This document shows, piece after piece, positions 1 to 10,902 of a stretch of 64,000 bases of DNA. Source of the stretch: Haloarcula regularis (GTDB lineage: Archaea > Halobacteriota > Halobacteria > Halobacteriales > Haloarculaceae); the NCBI RefSeq assembly GCF_029338315.1, contig NZ_CP119794.1:3286001-3350000 (forward strand), read 5' to 3'. The notes beneath the pieces were generated by a model. That model was not told where the DNA came from and ran no database searches. It saw only the letters and a list, made by a program, of their open reading frames with translations. Made by a program: the position numbers and the translations under genes. Position 1 is the first letter of the stretch. Every line of letters begins with the position of its first letter.

Positions 1-1
1 G

Positions 2-1753
2 ATGATGATCGGCTCGCCCGGGACGGGCAAGTCGATGCTCGCGAAGGCGATGAGTCAACTGCTCCCCCGCGAGGAACTGCAGGACGTGCTGGTCTATCAC
101 AACCCCGACGACGGCAACGAACCGAAGGTCCGGACCGTGCCGGGCGGCAAGGGCGAACAGATCGTCGAGGCCCACAAGGAGGAGGCCCGCAAGCGCAACC
201 AGATGCGGACCTTCCTGATGTGGATCATCATCGCCATCGTCATCGGCTACTCGCTGATCATCGTCCAGCAGATCCTGCTGGGCATCCTCGCGGCCGGTGT
301 CATCTATCTGGCCTTCCGCTACGGCTCGCGTGGCAGCGACGCGATGATTCCGAACCTGCTGGTCAACAACGCCAGCCAGAAGACCGCGCCGTTCGAGGAC
401 GCCACCGGCGCCCACGCCGGCGCGCTGCTGGGCGACGTCCGCCACGACCCGTTCCAGTCCGGCGGGATGGAGACGCCGAGCCACGACCGCGTGGAACCCG
501 GCGCCATCCACCAGGCCAACAAGGGCGTGCTGTTTATCGACGAGATCAACACGCTCGACATCCGCAGCCAGCAGAAGCTGATGACGGCCATCCAGGAGGG
601 CGAGTTCTCCATCACGGGCCAGTCCGAGCGCTCCTCGGGCGCGATGGTCCAGACCGAGCCCGTCCCGTGTGACTTCATCATGATCGCGGCCGGGAACTTA
701 GACGCGATGGAGAACATGCACCCCGCGCTCCGCAGCCGTATCAAGGGCTACGGGTACGAGGTGTACATGGACGACACCATCGAGGACGACGCCGAGATGC
801 GCCGGAAGTACGCCCGCTTCGTCGCCCAGGAGGTCGAGAACGACGGGCGGCTCCCGCACTTCACCGAGGACGCCGTCGAGGAAGTCATCCTCGAGGCCCG
901 CCGCCGCGCCGGCCGGAAGGGCCACCTCACCTTGAAGTTCCGCGACCTGGGTGGGCTGGTCCGCGTCGCCGGTGACATCGCCCGCGCCGAGGACAAAGAG
1001 CGCACCAGTCGCGCCGACGTCCTCCAGGCCAAGCGCCGCTCCCGGTCCATCGAGCAACAGCTCGCGGACAACTACATCGAGCGCCGCAAGGACTACGAGC
1101 TCACCGTCAACTCCGGCGAGGTCGTCGGCCGGGTCAACGGCCTCGCGGTCATGGGCGAGGACAGCGGCATCGTTCTCCCCGTCATGGCCGAGGTCACCCC
1201 CTCGCAGGGGCCCGGCCAGGTCATCGCGACCGGCCAGCTCCAGGAGATGGCCGAGGAGGCCGTCCAGAACGTCTCGGCCATCATCAAGAAGTTCAGCGAC
1301 GAGGACATCTCCGAGAAGGACGTCCACATCCAGTTCGTCCAGGCCGGCGAGGGCGGCGTCGACGGCGACTCCGCTTCCATCACTGTCGCCACCGCGGTCA
1401 TCTCCGCGCTGGAGAACGTCCCGGTCGAGCAGAACATCGCCATGACCGGTTCGCTCTCCGTGCGGGGCGACGTCCTCCCGGTCGGCGGCGTCACCCACAA
1501 GATAGAGGCCGCCGCGAAGGCGGGCCTCGATACGGTCATCATCCCCGAGGCCAACACCCAAGACGTGATGATCGAGGACGAGTACGAGGACATGATCGAG
1601 ATCATCCCGGTCTCGCACATTTCCGAGGTGCTCGAAGTGGCGCTCTCCGGCGAACCCGAGAAAGACTCGCTGGTCGACCGCCTCAAGTCCATCACTGGCA
1701 AGGCGCTCGAACACGAGGTCGGCCGCCAGGGCGGCAGTCCCAGCCCGCAGTAA
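2..1753 (+). CDS. lonB: Archaeal membrane-bound ATP-dependent protease LonB (5' partial)
   Basis: This is the main membrane-anchored AAA+ protease of archaea, which unfolds and degrades proteins at the cytoplasmic face. The reading frame is open from the window edge, so the N-terminus before the P-loop is missing. The P-loop GSPGTGKS is at residues 4-11. A long hydrophobic stretch at about residues 70-108, inserted inside the AAA+ domain, forms the membrane anchor typical of LonB. Walker B is in GVLFIDE near residue 175. The C-terminal protease domain carries the Ser-Lys dyad: Ser457 in the GDSAS motif and Lys500 in THKIEAA. The stop is at 1751-1753, and the CPBP gene starts four bases later, so the two are probably co-transcribed. 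Nothing in the visible part is disrupted. Confidence 0.97.
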   Translation: MMIGSPGTGKSMLAKAMSQLLPREELQDVLVYHNPDDGNEPKVRTVPGGKGEQIVEAHKEEARKRNQMRTFLMWIIIAIVIGYSLIIVQQILLGILAAGVIYLAFRYGSRGSDAMIPNLLVNNASQKTAPFEDATGAHAGALLGDVRHDPFQSGGMETPSHDRVEPGAIHQANKGVLFIDEINTLDIRSQQKLMTAIQEGEFSITGQSERSSGAMVQTEPVPCDFIMIAAGNLDAMENMHPALRSRIKGYGYEVYMDDTIEDDAEMRRKYARFVAQEVENDGRLPHFTEDAVEEVILEARRRAGRKGHLTLKFRDLGGLVRVAGDIARAEDKERTSRADVLQAKRRSRSIEQQLADNYIERRKDYELTVNSGEVVGRVNGLAVMGEDSGIVLPVMAEVTPSQGPGQVIATGQLQEMAEEAVQNVSAIIKKFSDEDISEKDVHIQFVQAGEGGVDGDSASITVATAVISALENVPVEQNIAMTGSLSVRGDVLPVGGVTHKIEAAAKAGLDTVIIPEANTQDVMIEDEYEDMIEIIPVSHISEVLEVALSGEPEKDSLVDRLKSITGKALEHEVGRQGGSPSPQ

Positions 1754-1756
1754 CCC

Positions 1757-2593
1757 GTGCCCGAGTGGGCCGCCTTCGTCGGCCTCACGGGCCTCCTTCT
1801 AACCGCGCTACTCGCGCTCGCACGGCTCTCACAGGACGCGCTCGAGACCGACGGTGGCGGCCTCACTGCCGCCTCCGACACGCTCCACCCGGGTCGGGTC
1901 GCCGACGGCCCCGACCCGACCTATCCCCGCTTCGAGACGGCGGAGGCCGCCGCCCAGCGCCGGCAGTTCGAGGGGCGGTTCTCGGGGCCCGACCTCTCGG
2001 CCGGCGCGCTGTTCGCGAACGTCGCGCTCACCCAGGGCCTGTTCGGGGCGCTCGTGGTCGGCGGCGCCGTCTTCTTCGATATCCCGGCGACGGCCTTCGG
2101 TATCATCGATGCGCCGCTCTCGACGGGCTTCCCCGCACTCGCCGTCGGCGTCGCTGCCGGCGTCGGCTTCTGGGTCGGCAACGAGGTGGCGGCGTCGCTG
2201 GCCGACGGCTTCGGTGCCGCCGTCGACGAGTCGCTGCGCGAACTCCTCGCTCCCGACTCTCCGGCCGGGTGGGTCGTCCTCCTGGGGCTCGTCTTGCCGA
2301 CCATCGCCGTCGTCGAGGAACTGCTCTTTCGCGGCGCGGCCATCGGCGTCCCAGTCGCCGGCCTCGGCGCGCCGGCGTGGGCGATGGCCGTCGTCTCGTC
2401 GGTAGCGTTCGCCCTGGGACACGGCGCGCAGGGCCGTGCCGGTGTTTTAGTCACGGGCGCGCTGGGGCTGGGCCTGGCGGGCCTGTTCGTCCTGACCGAC
2501 AGCCTGCTGGCCGTGGTCGTCGCCCACTACCTGGTGAACACGCTGGAACTGGTCGTCCACGAGGGGCTGGGCGTCGACCGACTCTCGCTCTAG
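1757..2593 (+). CDS. CPBP-family intramembrane metalloprotease
   Basis: This 278-residue polytopic protein belongs to the CPBP (CAAX protease and bacteriocin-processing, Abi) family. The family signature is visible: Glu187-Glu188 in EELLFRG, His222 in FALGH, and His257 to Asn261 in HYLVN. These residues would bind the catalytic metal inside the membrane. A charged region at about residues 30-80 separates a first membrane helix from the core of about six helices. It starts with GTG at 1757, three bases after the lonB stop, and no better start is near, so translational coupling to lonB is likely. The substrate is unknown. Its TAG stop lies in a CTAG that also serves as the stop of the opposite gene. 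Confidence 0.88.
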   Translation: MPEWAAFVGLTGLLLTALLALARLSQDALETDGGGLTAASDTLHPGRVADGPDPTYPRFETAEAAAQRRQFEGRFSGPDLSAGALFANVALTQGLFGALVVGGAVFFDIPATAFGIIDAPLSTGFPALAVGVAAGVGFWVGNEVAASLADGFGAAVDESLRELLAPDSPAGWVVLLGLVLPTIAVVEELLFRGAAIGVPVAGLGAPAWAMAVVSSVAFALGHGAQGRAGVLVTGALGLGLAGLFVLTDSLLAVVVAHYLVNTLELVVHEGLGVDRLSL

Positions 2594-3060
2594 AGCCCCT
2601 CGACGATCCGGAGCTTCTGCTCGACGGCCGGCGGCGCGCCGCTCGGGCCGTCTCGCACCCGGTGGTCGGGAATCAACAGCGGCACCGGGTTGGCGTCCAG
2701 CGCCTCGCGGACGAGGTTCAGGTCGTCCATCTCCTCGGCCGAGAGGTCCGGCGTCATCGAGGCCACCTGCTCCACGGAGGCATTCTCGCCGTAGGGTATC
2801 TGCCGGACCGCCTCCAGCACTTTGCGCTGGTCGGTCGGGACCGTCAGGCCGACGGTCACGTCCGTGAAGTCGTCCCTGTTCCCGGTGAGGTAGTCGTCGA
2901 TGCGGTCCAGCAGCGGGTGGTCCGCGCCGGCGTCTGCGTCCGGTTGCGTGGGGAACGAGACGGAGATGATGCGGTCCCCCGCCTCGCCCAGCTGGACGTA
3001 CCGCTCCAGGTAGTCCGACTCGCGGGCGTAGATACCGGCGTCCCCCGTCGGTGCGGTCAT
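2590..3060 (-). CDS. MGMT/alkyltransferase-like protein lacking the acceptor cysteine
   Basis: The 156-residue protein resembles the DNA-binding domain of O6-methylguanine-DNA methyltransferase. It has the winged-helix part with IPYGENASVEQVA (residues 88-100) and the region NPVPLLIPDHRV (124-135). In active enzymes the last motif reads PCHRV, with Cys accepting the alkyl group; here that position is Asp132. The protein is therefore probably not a methyltransferase, but may bind alkylated or unusual bases as alkyltransferase-like proteins do. I chose the ATG at 3060 because the 18 extra residues of the upstream ATG at 3114 do not look like the family. It converges on the CPBP gene, sharing CTAG 2590-2593. 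Confidence 0.75.
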   Translation of the reverse strand: MTAPTGDAGIYARESDYLERYVQLGEAGDRIISVSFPTQPDADAGADHPLLDRIDDYLTGNRDDFTDVTVGLTVPTDQRKVLEAVRQIPYGENASVEQVASMTPDLSAEEMDDLNLVREALDANPVPLLIPDHRVRDGPSGAPPAVEQKLRIVEGL

Positions 3061-3170
3061 GTCCCTATCCTCGGCGGGTCGGCCCTTCAAGATTCGCCCC
3101 CGTGACGGGGTCACTCCGCGGTCGGCGTGACGGCGGGCGCCACCGATGCTGGTCCGGCTCGACTACGCAA

Positions 3171-3205
3171 GTCTTATGTACATCTCTGTACGTTAGTGTA
3201 CGGTA
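3171..3205 (+). promoter_or_regulatory. trpC promoter with three TGTAC boxes at 10-bp spacing
   Basis: TGTAC occurs at 3177-3181, 3187-3191 and 3197-3201, exactly one helical turn apart. The first copy overlaps a TATA-like TTATGTA (3174-3180) about 27-32 bases before the trpC ATG at 3206, so the transcript is probably leaderless and the boxes cover TATA, start site and start codon. This is the geometry of a repressor site. The core matches the TGTACA TRP box bound by TrpY in Methanothermobacter; that link is by recall. Confidence 0.6.
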
Positions 3206-3993
3206 ATGGACGCTAGTGAGGGAGAGATGGCACCTGAGGTCGCCTCGATACTGGCGGCGGCCCGCGAGCGCGGCGGCGGTGGCGAGCGCGTCTCGGTCGA
3301 CGACGTGCGGTCGCTGCCCGACGCCGTCGCCAGCGCCGAGGCCGACGGCCGCGTGCCACTCATCGCGGAGGTGAAACCGACGAGTCCGACCGCCGACGGC
3401 GAGCGGACCGACGACCCGGTCGCACTCGCCGAACGGATGGTCGCCGGCGGGGCGGCCGCGCTGTCTGTGCTGACCGAACCCGACCACTTCGGTGGCTCGG
3501 CCGAGACGCTCCGGCGGGTCCGCGAGGCCGTCGACGTGCCGGTCCTGCGCAAGGACTTCGTCCTCTACGAGGACCAACTCGACGTCGTCGAATCGGACGT
3601 GATACTGCTCATCGTCCGGTTCCTCGAGGAAGACGGGACCGACGACCTCGCGGACCTGCTCGCAGCCGCCCACGATCGCGGGTTCCAGGTGCTCGTCGAG
3701 ACGCACACCGAGGCCGAGGTGGAGAAAGCGGTCGACGCCGGCGCCGAGTTCGTGGGCGTCAACAACCGCGACCTCTCGAAGCTCGAGGTCGACCTCTCGA
3801 CGTTCGAGCGCGTCTCGGCGTCGGTCCCCGGGAGCGTCACCCTCATTGCGGAAAGCGGCATACACACGCCCGACGACGTCACGCGGATGCGCCGTGCCGG
3901 CGCGGACGCGCTGCTCGTCGGGTCGGCCATCATGGACCACGGCGGTGATTCGGACGTGACCGAGAACACCCGACGACTCACGGAGACACAGAC

Positions 3994-3997
<4 letters not shown>
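3206..3997 (+). CDS. trpC: Indole-3-glycerol-phosphate synthase
   Basis: TrpC closes the indole ring, converting carboxyphenylamino-deoxyribulose phosphate to indole-3-glycerol phosphate in tryptophan synthesis. The 263-residue protein is a TIM barrel with the family motifs: IAEVKPTSP (residues 53-61, Lys57), LRKDF (Lys116), VGVNNRDL (183-190) and IAESGIH (214-220). Length is normal for haloarchaea. It is first in a trpC-trpB-trpA operon, and its stop overlaps the trpB start by four bases (ATGA). The ATG at 3206 is supported by its place about 27 bases after the TATA-like element. Confidence 0.97.
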
Positions 3998-5303
<1,306 letters not shown>

Positions 5304-5304
<1 letters not shown>

Positions 5305-6135
5305 TGAGCCTCGAAGACGCCTTCGCCGACGAACCGGCGTTCGTCCCCTATCTGGCGGCCGGCGACCCGAACTACGAGGCGTCGCTGGCGTACGTCGAAG
5401 CCCTCGCCCGCGGCGGCGCGGACGTCATCGAACTCGGCCTGCCGTTCTCGGAACCCATCGCCGAGGGCAAGACCATCCAGAACGCAATCGTCCGCTCGCT
5501 GGAGGCCGGGATGACCCCGACGCGCTTCTTCGAGTTCGTCTCCGACCTCGACGTCGAGGTTCCGATCGTCTGCATGACCTACTACAACCTGATTTATCAA
5601 TATGGCGAGGACGAGGGCCCACGTCCCTTCGTCGAGAAGGCCGCCGAGGTCGGCATCGAGGGCTTCGTCGTCCCCGACCTCCCTGCCGAGGAGGCCGGGC
5701 CGCTCCGCGAGGCGTGCGACGAGTTCGGCCTCGATCTGGTCTTCATCGTCGCCCCGACGACGAAAGGTGAGCGCTTAGAGAAGATGCTGGACCAGGTCTC
5801 GGGGTACGTCTACGTCCAGGCGCGCCTGGGTGTCACCGGCGCTCGCGACGACGTCGACGACGCCACCGAGGAGTCGCTGGCCCGCCTGGCCGACTGGGAC
5901 GTCCCCAAGGCCGTCGGCTTCGGTATCAAGACCGGCGAGCACGCCGAGCGCATCGTCGCGGCCGGCGCGGACGGGATCATCGTCGGGTCCGCGCTCGTCG
6001 ACATCGTTGCCGAGGGCCACGAGTCCGGCGCGTCGGTCGACGACGTGGCCGACGAACTCGAAGCCAAGGCCCGCGAGCTCAAGGAGGGGGGCCCTCCGGG
6101 GGGCACAGGAACGTCCGCAACCGGAACGCACATAA
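5304..6135 (+). CDS. trpA: Tryptophan synthase alpha subunit (3' end uncertain)
   Basis: TrpA cleaves indole-3-glycerol phosphate to indole for TrpB. The catalytic Glu is in [10 protein letters not shown] (about residue 43) and the catalytic Asp in VVPDLPAE (about 125). The ATG at 5304 overlaps the trpB stop as TGATG; a GTG lies at 5301. The family usually ends near 275 residues, but as given the frame runs on without a stop into the next enzyme, to 6965. A six-G run at 6086-6091 follows ARELKEG. Removing one G would end the protein at TAA 6133-6135, which I take as the likely end. A true fusion with the downstream enzyme is the alternative. Confidence 0.85.
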
Positions 6136-6161
6136 TCGCTCTTGCCACACTCTCGCATATC

Positions 6162-6965
6162 ATGACCGCAGGGAAACGCGCACGCCTCGACCGCATCGGG
6201 ACAGACGAGAAGTACGTCATCGTCCCGATGGACCACGGTATCACTATGGGGGCCGTAAAGGGCCTCAAGGACATCGAATCGACCATCGACGCCGTCACGC
6301 GCGGCGGCGCGGACTCGGTACTCACCCAGCGCGGCATCGCCGACCGGGTCCACCCGAACAAGAACGGCGCGGGCTACATCGTCCACCTCAACGCGTCGAC
6401 GACCATCGGCCCCGACGAGAACGACAAGCGCATGACGGGTACCGTCGAGGACGCCATCCGCGCCGGTGCCGACGCCGTCTCCGTCCACATCAACGTCGGC
6501 AGTCAGTACGAACCCGAGCAGATAGAGGATCTGGCCGCCCTGACCAGCGAGGCCGAGCGCTACGGCCTGCCCGTCCTGGCGATGAACTACGCCCGCGGGC
6601 CCGACATCGATCCCGACGACCCTGATTACAACCAGGCCGTGGGCCACGCCGTCCGTTTCGCCGAGGAACTGGGCGCGGACGTCGTCAAGACTGGCTACAC
6701 CGGCGACGCCGAGACCTTCCAGCACGTCGTCGAGTCCACCTCGCTCCCCGTCGTCATCGCCGGCGGCGCGAAGGGGACCGACGAGGAGACGCTCGCGATG
6801 GTTCGTGGCGCGATGGACGCCGGGGCAGCCGGCGTCTCGATGGGGCGGTCTATCTTCCAGCACGACGACCCCGAGAAGATCGCTCGCGCTGTCGCCAGCG
6901 TGGTCCACGACGATTCGAACGCCGAGGACGCGCTCGAAGCGGCCGAACTGGCCGTCCAGGCCTAG
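6162..6965 (+). CDS. 2-amino-3,7-dideoxy-D-threo-hept-6-ulosonate synthase (ADH synthase)
   Basis: This class I aldolase-type enzyme performs the first step of the archaeal route to 3-dehydroquinate, replacing DAHP synthase; DHQ synthase II (8793-9959) performs the second. The 267-residue protein from ATG 6162 has PMDHG with Asp24, a conserved Tyr near 143 and the Schiff-base Lys176 in VVKTGYTG, matching the positions known for the methanogen enzyme. The ATG has a TATA-like CATAATC about 27-30 bases upstream, supporting an independent start. As given it is in frame with trpA (see trpA). The stop lies in CTAG 6962-6965, shared with the opposite minD-like gene. An older label is DhnA-type fructose-bisphosphate aldolase. 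Confidence 0.92.
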   Translation: MTAGKRARLDRIGTDEKYVIVPMDHGITMGAVKGLKDIESTIDAVTRGGADSVLTQRGIADRVHPNKNGAGYIVHLNASTTIGPDENDKRMTGTVEDAIRAGADAVSVHINVGSQYEPEQIEDLAALTSEAERYGLPVLAMNYARGPDIDPDDPDYNQAVGHAVRFAEELGADVVKTGYTGDAETFQHVVESTSLPVVIAGGAKGTDEETLAMVRGAMDAGAAGVSMGRSIFQHDDPEKIARAVASVVHDDSNAEDALEAAELAVQA

Positions 6966-8601
6966 AAACTGAACAGCGACAACACGCGACGGGCGACGGA
7001 TTCGTCGCCGTCCCGGGCGTCCGACGCCGCGTCCGGGTCGTCTTCGGCGGGCCCCGCCGCCGGGGTCGCTTCGCCGTCGGATTCGGACCGAGATGCCGCC
7101 TCGCCAGCAGACGCCGACGCCCGGTCGCTGTCGCCGTCGGTCCCGCTATCCTCGTCGCGCTCCTCGGGGGCTGTGACGCCGGAGGCGGACGCTTCGTCCG
7201 CCTCGTCTGCGTCGGGGGCAACCTCGTTTTCTGCGTCGGTCGCGCCCTCCTCGTCTGCGTCCGGGGTGGCACCTTCGCCCGTCTCGGCCGTGCTCTCGTC
7301 GGATGTCTCTGCGACGGTAGCCGATTCGACCGCAGGCGTTTCCGACGAGGACCGAGTAGATTCGCCCGTCCCCGCATCTGCTTCATCGTCGCCTTCCTCC
7401 GCGGACGGCGTCGGTTCCTCCGACGCGGTCGTGTCTTCCTGTTCACCCGACTCGTCTCCGCCGGCCGACGGTGCGCGCTCGTCCGAGTCGGGGTCGCTCT
7501 CCGGCGGGTCCTGTCCACCGCCGGTCGCGGACTCCGGTGTGTCGACCTCGTCGTCGGTCGCGGACTCCGCCGCCGTGGTGTCCGTCTCGACCGCGGCCGG
7601 CGCTTCTGTCGCTTCCCCCGTCTCGGCCCCTCCTGGTGACTCGGCTGCTCGTCCGACTCCCGAGCGTCGCCGCGGTCCCCCTGTGTTGTCTCGGGATCCC
7701 TCGAATCTGACACGCCGGCGTCCGACGACGTGGACGGACTGACGACCGTCCCGCCATCGGTCGGTTCGAGCGGTCGAGCCCTCTTGCCGCCAGAGCCCGC
7801 CTGGTCGCTCTGCAGGGACTCCTCGCCGCTCGCGGCAGTTCCGTCCGACGGCGGTGCCCCCTTGTGTTCGAGGTCCTCCCGCTCGGCACCGACGAGTTCC
7901 ATGGCGATCTTCCGATAGGCTATCGAGGCACCGCTGTTCGGCGCGTTCGAGACGACGGGGCGACCCCTGTCCTGAGAGTGGGGGACCGCCTCGTCCTCGG
8001 GGACGTGTCCGAGTAGTTCCACCTCGAGGAACTCGGCGACCCGGTCGGCCCCGGGCGACGCGCCCGTTCCGGACTTCGTGAGGACGAGGCCCCGGACGTC
8101 ACAGTCGACGCGCTCTGCGAGCTGTTTCGTGTTCTGGACGTTTCGGACCGAGGCCACCCGCGGCGTCGAGACGAGGATCACCTCGTCGGCGACCTGCATC
8201 GGCCGCACCGTCTCTTCGCTCAACCCAGCTGGCGTATCGAGCAGGACGATGTCGTAGTGCCACCGGAGCGTCTCGACGACGTCCGGGAGGCGTCGGAGGT
8301 CGGTCTCGGCGTACCCCTGGAGATCCGTCCCGCTCGGAACCACCGAGAGCCCCGAGTCCGTCCCGTAGGTCGCCGCCTCGACGCCACACTCGCCCGCGAG
8401 GACGTCGTGGAGCGTCGTCGCCTCCGTGACGTCGATGTCCACGTCGAGGAAGTCGACGAGGTTCGCCATCGCCAGGTCGAGTTCGACCGTGACGGTTGAG
8501 TACCCCGCTGCGGCGAGCGACGCCCCGAGGTTGATACTCGTCGTGGTCTTGCCCACTCCACCCTTGGCCCCAGCGATCGCACAGGCGAATCTGTTGTTCA
8601 T
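6962..8601 (-). CDS. MinD-like ParA/MinD ATPase with long acidic C-terminal tail (frameshifted as given)
   Basis: Residues 1-245 are a deviant-Walker ATPase: [10 protein letters not shown] at 11-20, DLAMANL, and LLDTPAGL. It is followed by about 290 residues almost wholly of Ser, Thr, Ala, Asp, Glu and Gly, surely disordered. The original frame turns arginine-rich at 7627-7630; restoring one C in that run (one G on the coding strand) returns an acidic tail ending in RRVLSLFSF at 6962, a short amphipathic end like the membrane-targeting sequence of MinD. Tail length and architecture recall the MinD4 type that positions archaella and chemoreceptors in Haloferax, but the ortholog is not established. 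It lies between two shikimate genes on the opposite strand, with a palindrome in its promoter. Confidence 0.85.
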
Positions 8602-8612
8602 AATTTACGAAC

Positions 8613-8628
8613 CAGATACCAGTATCTG
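8613..8628. promoter_or_regulatory. Palindrome in the minD-like gene promoter
   Basis: CAGATAC-CA-GTATCTG is a perfect inverted repeat with 7-base arms. It sits 12-27 bases upstream of the ATG at 8601, between the start and AT-rich sequence at 8632-8655 that could hold the TATA element. The position fits an operator for a dimeric regulator. The regulator is unknown. Confidence 0.5.
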
Positions 8629-8792
8629 TTACTCATTTATTAGATTAGATTGATAACTCTTGTGCCCGTGTTATCTACGATGAATACGATCTGTCGTATG
8701 GGCACGGTCGGTCGGCAGCATCGACCGTGTCCGTGGACAACGGGGCTACGGGTTCCGCCACGTTCAAGCCCCATCGTCGCGGACGTGGGCAC

Positions 8793-9959
8793 ATGACACG
8801 AAGCGTGTGGCTCAAGGCCGACGACGAGGTCGGTGACTGGGAGACGCGGAAGCGACGAATCACCGCCGGTCTCGAGGCCGGCGTCGACTGGGTGCTGGTC
8901 GACGAGGCCGACGTCGAACGGGTCCGTGACCTCGGCGCGGTCGACGTCGCGGCCTTCTCCAACGGCGACGTCCACGTCATGGACGCCGAGGGCGACGACT
9001 CCGACGCCGACGCCACCGTCGTCGGCAAGGACGGCGAGGGCGACGGCACCGTCGACCTCCCGACGGACTTCTCCGGGTCTGCGGACCTCTCTGCGCTGCG
9101 CCGCGACGGGACCGCCGCCGAGGGCGGCTACGTCCGTATCTTCGACGAGGACTACGAGGCCTTCGCCGAGGAGGTCGCGAAGGCGGCCGAGTTCACCATC
9201 GTCATCGGCGAGGACTGGCAGATCATCCCGCTCGAGAACCTCATCGCCCGCGTCGGCGACGAGACCGATCTCATCACCGGCGTCCAGAGCGCCGAGGACG
9301 CCCGGACGGCCTACGAGACGCTCGAACACGGGGCCGACGGCGTGCTGCTGGACACCGACGACGTCGACGAGATTCGAAAGACCGTCGAGGTCCGCGACGA
9401 GATGGGACGAGAGCAGGTCGACCTGGAATATGCCACCGTCACCGCCGTCGAACAGACCGGTTCTGCCGACCGGGTCTGTATCGATACGGGCAACCTGATG
9501 GACCACGACGAGGGGATGCTCGTCGGGTCGATGGCCCGCGGCCTCTTTTTCGTCCACGCCGAGACGGCCGAGTCACCCTACGTCGCCTCGCGCCCCTTCC
9601 GGGTCAACGCCGGCGCCGTCCACGCCTACGTCCGCACGCCCGACGGCGGGACGAAATACCTCTCGGAGCTGCAGTCCGGCGACGAGGTCCAGGTCGTCGA
9701 CGCCCAGGGGCACACCCGCGAGGCCATCGTCGGCCGCGCGAAGATAGAGAAGCGCCCGATGTTCCGCGTCCAGGCCGAGACCGAGGCGGGCGACCGCATC
9801 GAGACGTTACTGCAGAACGCAGAGACCATCAAGGTCCACACCCGCGACGGGCGCACCGCCGTCACGGACCTGGAGGTCGGCGACGAGATACTCGTCCACT
9901 ACGAGGACACGGCGACGCACTTCGGCGAGAAGATCGAAGAGAGCATCATCGAGAAGTGA
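8793..9959 (+). CDS. 3-dehydroquinate synthase II
   Basis: This archaeal enzyme oxidatively deaminates and cyclises the ADH synthase product to 3-dehydroquinate, feeding the shikimate pathway. The 388-residue protein starts MTRSVWLKAD, the usual haloarchaeal start, so I use ATG 8793 rather than the longer frame beginning at 8727. Family hallmarks include the N-terminal WLKADDEVGDWE, FTIVIGEDWQIIPLENLIA in the middle, and SRPFRVNAGAVHAYV near residue 290 before a C-terminal beta domain. Its partner enzyme lies 1.8 kb upstream on the same strand, with the minD-like gene inserted in opposite orientation between them. Sequence and length are intact. Confidence 0.95.
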   Translation: MTRSVWLKADDEVGDWETRKRRITAGLEAGVDWVLVDEADVERVRDLGAVDVAAFSNGDVHVMDAEGDDSDADATVVGKDGEGDGTVDLPTDFSGSADLSALRRDGTAAEGGYVRIFDEDYEAFAEEVAKAAEFTIVIGEDWQIIPLENLIARVGDETDLITGVQSAEDARTAYETLEHGADGVLLDTDDVDEIRKTVEVRDEMGREQVDLEYATVTAVEQTGSADRVCIDTGNLMDHDEGMLVGSMARGLFFVHAETAESPYVASRPFRVNAGAVHAYVRTPDGGTKYLSELQSGDEVQVVDAQGHTREAIVGRAKIEKRPMFRVQAETEAGDRIETLLQNAETIKVHTRDGRTAVTDLEVGDEILVHYEDTATHFGEKIEESIIEK

Positions 9960-10050
9960 GGTCGGCCGCCGTCTTGCCCTTCCTCTCACTCCTCGGGAAT
10001 CGTTGACAGGTTCTATCTCCCCCGGTCCCTCTCTTCACCCGGTGACGCCG

Positions 10051-10893
10051 ATGCAGACACCGCTTCCCCCGTGGCAACGCCGGGCGACGGTGCTCGTCGC
10101 CGGCCTCGCGACGACGTCCTCGCTGCTCGGTCTCTTCCGGCCGGGCCACTACCCGCCGAGACTCCTCCCGGCGTTCTACGTCCAGGACCTCGTGATCCTG
10201 CTTGTCGGCGTGCCGGCGCTCGTTCTCGGCCTCCGGGCCGCCGTGGCTGCCTCGCCCCGCGGCCGCACCGTCTGGCTCGGTGCACTGGCGTTCATGACCT
10301 ACATGTGGGCGTCCGTCGGGCTCCAGGTGCCGTTCAACCGCTTCTTCCTCGGCTACGTCGCGCTCTTTGGCCTCTCGCTGTTCACGTTCGTGGGCGGCGT
10401 CGTCGACACCGACCCCGCGGCCGTGGCGGCGACGCTCGGTGACGGGATCTCGGAACGGCACTACGGGGCGGTGCTCGGGGTCATCGCGGCCGGACTGGCC
10501 GCGCTGTGGCTTTCGGAACTGGTCCCGGCCACACTCACGGGAACGCCGCCGCTGCTCGTCACGGAACAGGGGCCCCAGGCGCTCGTCTCGCACTTCCTGG
10601 ACCTTGCGGTGGTCGTCCCCGCGCTGGCCATCGTCGCGCGGTGGCTCTGGCAGCGGCGGGCCTGGGGGTACGTGCTCGCCGGCGTCGCGCTCGTCTTCGG
10701 GGCGCTGCTCGCGCCGGCCATCACCGGCATGACGCTCGCGCTCTTTCTCACCGGTGCAGTGACGCTGCCGCTCGTGGCCGTCGTCTTCACTGCGCTCCCG
10801 GCGCTCGTCGCGGTGACGTTCGCGGTCGGCTACCTCCGCCGGGTTCCGGGAGCCGACCGGGACGGCCGTCCGGATGCCGCTCCCTCGCCGTGA
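10051..10893 (+). CDS. Polytopic membrane protein of unknown function
   Basis: The roughly 280-residue protein has about seven or eight predicted membrane helices joined by short loops. It begins after a short positive N-terminus (PPWQRRATV). No enzymatic motif is visible and I do not recognise the family. Helix 3 contains YMWASVGLQVPFNRFF, and the C-terminus is a charged tail. Starts at ATG 10051 or GTG 10042 are both possible; a longer frame from 10003 looks non-coding at its N-terminus. It follows DHQ synthase II by 91 bases and converges on the MFS gene, leaving nine bases between stops. Confidence 0.65.
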   Translation: MQTPLPPWQRRATVLVAGLATTSSLLGLFRPGHYPPRLLPAFYVQDLVILLVGVPALVLGLRAAVAASPRGRTVWLGALAFMTYMWASVGLQVPFNRFFLGYVALFGLSLFTFVGGVVDTDPAAVAATLGDGISERHYGAVLGVIAAGLAALWLSELVPATLTGTPPLLVTEQGPQALVSHFLDLAVVVPALAIVARWLWQRRAWGYVLAGVALVFGALLAPAITGMTLALFLTGAVTLPLVAVVFTALPALVAVTFAVGYLRRVPGADRDGRPDAAPSP

Positions 10894-10902
10894 GTGAGTC
10901 GC

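Noticed and set aside
6083..6097. GGAGGG/CCCTCC hairpin after trpA as a terminator
   Set aside because: There is no following T-tract, and haloarchaeal termination relies mainly on T-runs. More likely it is a site prone to sequencing error.
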